From NCBI RefSeq assembly GCF_016894265.1, contig NZ_CP069791.1, forward strand, positions 992,001-1,056,000: DNA of 64,000 bases. Direction: 5' to 3'. This DNA is from Corynebacterium tuberculostearicum. Lineage in GTDB: Bacteria; Actinomycetota; Actinomycetes; Mycobacteriales; Mycobacteriaceae. The notes beneath the pieces were generated by a model. The model was not told the DNA's origin. It worked only from the letters and a program-made list of their open reading frames with translations, and ran no database searches. Below are positions 63,165-64,000 of the stretch, in pieces (positions within the stretch are counted from its first letter, which is position 1; each line of letters begins with the position of its first letter). The translations under genes were made by a program, and so were the position numbers.

Positions 63165-63863
63165 ATGAGCCGTCGCCTGATCCTGATCCGCCACGGACAA
63201 ACTGCCTATAACGCCACCGGCCGTATGCAGGGCCACCTGGACACTGAGCTGTCCGAGCTAGGCTATGAGCAGGCCCGCGCCGCCGCGCGCCTGCTGCAGG
63301 ATCAGGGCGTGTCTAAAATCGTCGCCTCTGACCTCATCCGCGCGCGCGAAACCGCGCGCGTGGTCGCCGAGGCCCTCGGCATGGATTTCACCACGGATGC
63401 CCGCCTGCGCGAGACACACCTAGGACAGTGGCAGGGCAGAACCTCCGCCGAAGTAGATGCAGAGTTCCCAGGCGCGCGCGCCATCTGGCGCCACGATCCC
63501 ACTTGGGCCCCGCCGGAGGGCGAATCCCGCGTGGATGTGGCCGAGCGTGCCCGGCCCGTCGTCGATGAGCTCATGGCAGACTTCGCCGGCTGGGATCAGG
63601 GCCCCGTCCTCATCGTGGCCCATGGGGGTGCCATCTCGGCGCTGACCTGCCACCTGCTGGGCCTTGACCACGCGCAGTACGGCATCCTCTCCGGACTGAA
63701 GAATACCCACTGGTCGCAGCTGACCGCCCGCCCGGACTTTAACCCGGAAACGCCGCTATCCTCCCTGGAGTTCACCCCAGATAATGTGGGCAGCGCCCAG
63801 TGGTATTTCGACGGCTGGAATATGGGCGGCGAGGTCACCGGGGACGGCGGGGCGGATATCTAG
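63165..63863 (+). CDS. gpgP: Histidine phosphatase, probable glucosyl-3-phosphoglycerate phosphatase
   Basis: 232 residues. LILIRHGQTAYNATGRMQGHLDTEL is the histidine-phosphatase motif with catalytic His in RHG; ETHLGQWQGRT carries the partner residues and IVAHGGAI the second His. Mycobacterial Rv2419c in the same gene order (nadD-rsfS-gpgP) is the GpgP enzyme that dephosphorylates glucosyl-3-phosphoglycerate in the 6-O-methylglucose lipopolysaccharide pathway. I assign it by synteny and motif; a plain phosphoglycerate-mutase-like phosphatase is the alternative. Its stop overlaps the degV GTG by 1 nt. Confidence 0.85.
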   Translation: MSRRLILIRHGQTAYNATGRMQGHLDTELSELGYEQARAAARLLQDQGVSKIVASDLIRARETARVVAEALGMDFTTDARLRETHLGQWQGRTSAEVDAEFPGARAIWRHDPTWAPPEGESRVDVAERARPVVDELMADFAGWDQGPVLIVAHGGAISALTCHLLGLDHAQYGILSGLKNTHWSQLTARPDFNPETPLSSLEFTPDNVGSAQWYFDGWNMGGEVTGDGGADI

Positions 63864-64000
63864 TGACGGTCCGCGTCATTACGGACTCCTCCGCGGGCCT
63901 GCCGCCGGAGCTGGCGGAGCAGCTATCCATCACCGTCATTGACCTGCACCTTATGGAAAGCCACGGCAAGGATGGCCTGGAGCGCTCCACCTCGGGGTTG
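63863..64000 (+). CDS. DegV family (fatty-acid-binding) protein, 3' end beyond window
   Basis: The first 46 codons only. MTVRVITDSSAGLPPELAEQ with TDSSA is the DegV N-terminal signature; the proteins bind free fatty acids, and in some bacteria hand them to fatty acid kinase. GTG start shares a base with the gpgP stop, so the two are coupled. The remaining ~230 residues lie outside the window. Confidence 0.88.
   Translation, partial: MTVRVITDSSAGLPPELAEQLSITVIDLHLMESHGKDGLERSTSGL

Overview
The window looks like chromosomal DNA of a Corynebacterium (Actinomycetota). It is GC-rich, and gene content and order match this genus: tig-clpP1-clpP2, clpX followed by valS-folC-ndk, RNase E/G-rplU-rpmA-obg-proB-unkdh-proA-nadD-rsfS-gpgP-degV, a corynebacterial pitA with a small partner, a mycothiol-linked DsbA-like protein, and perfect McbR-type operators (TAGAC-N6-GTCTA). 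The species cannot be fixed from sequence reading alone. It is not a simple copy of C. glutamicum, because unkdh is duplicated and an ABC/alkylhydroperoxidase locus is present.

Layout. 1-1033: end of an SDR gene, then a tRNA-Arg whose 3' end is duplicated around a small IS481-like remnant. 1073-10686: LysR regulator divergent from a CopD-CtaG fusion gene, an Ssb paralogue preceded by two DnaA boxes, ettA, a thioesterase, alanine dehydrogenase, truncated haemoglobin and an MscS channel. 10829-20428: a sulfur-linked block of metB, a large FAD/NAD(P)-binding protein and, divergently, a complete peptide/nickel-type ABC importer ending in a two-domain AhpD/CMD-like protein; two McbR-type boxes lie in the divergent promoter region. 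20494-29873: SDR, GntR/UTRA regulator, pepN, DsbA-like nitroreductase, a lipoprotein and a membrane protein, rpiB, aldo/keto reductase, a degenerate sulfatase-like protein, nitroreductase and tRNA-Gly. 29995-40377: DUF1542-like membrane protein, tRNA-Pro, trigger factor, the ClpP pair with a ClgR-type box, a POT peptide transporter, the PitA phosphate transporter, an SDR and clpX. 40388-48130: TetR regulator, mdh, valS-folC-DUF4233, ndk. 48400-50687: arsR/acr3 arsenic pair and an unusual membrane plus winged-helix protein. 50891-64000: RNase E/G, L21/L27, Obg, proline synthesis with two unkdh paralogues, nadD, rsfS, gpgP and the start of a DegV gene.

How it works together. Most of the window is housekeeping: translation, proteolysis, central metabolism, NAD, folate and proline synthesis. 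The most interesting part is the 12.0-20.4 kb locus. The sulfur-repressor boxes, the adjacent metB and the gene content (importer, FAD protein, AhpD-like protein) together suggest uptake and oxidative or thiol-dependent processing of an unidentified, probably sulfur-containing, compound. A further recurrent feature is a -10 hexamer placed 6-8 nt before the start codon, which predicts leaderless mRNAs for about a dozen genes.
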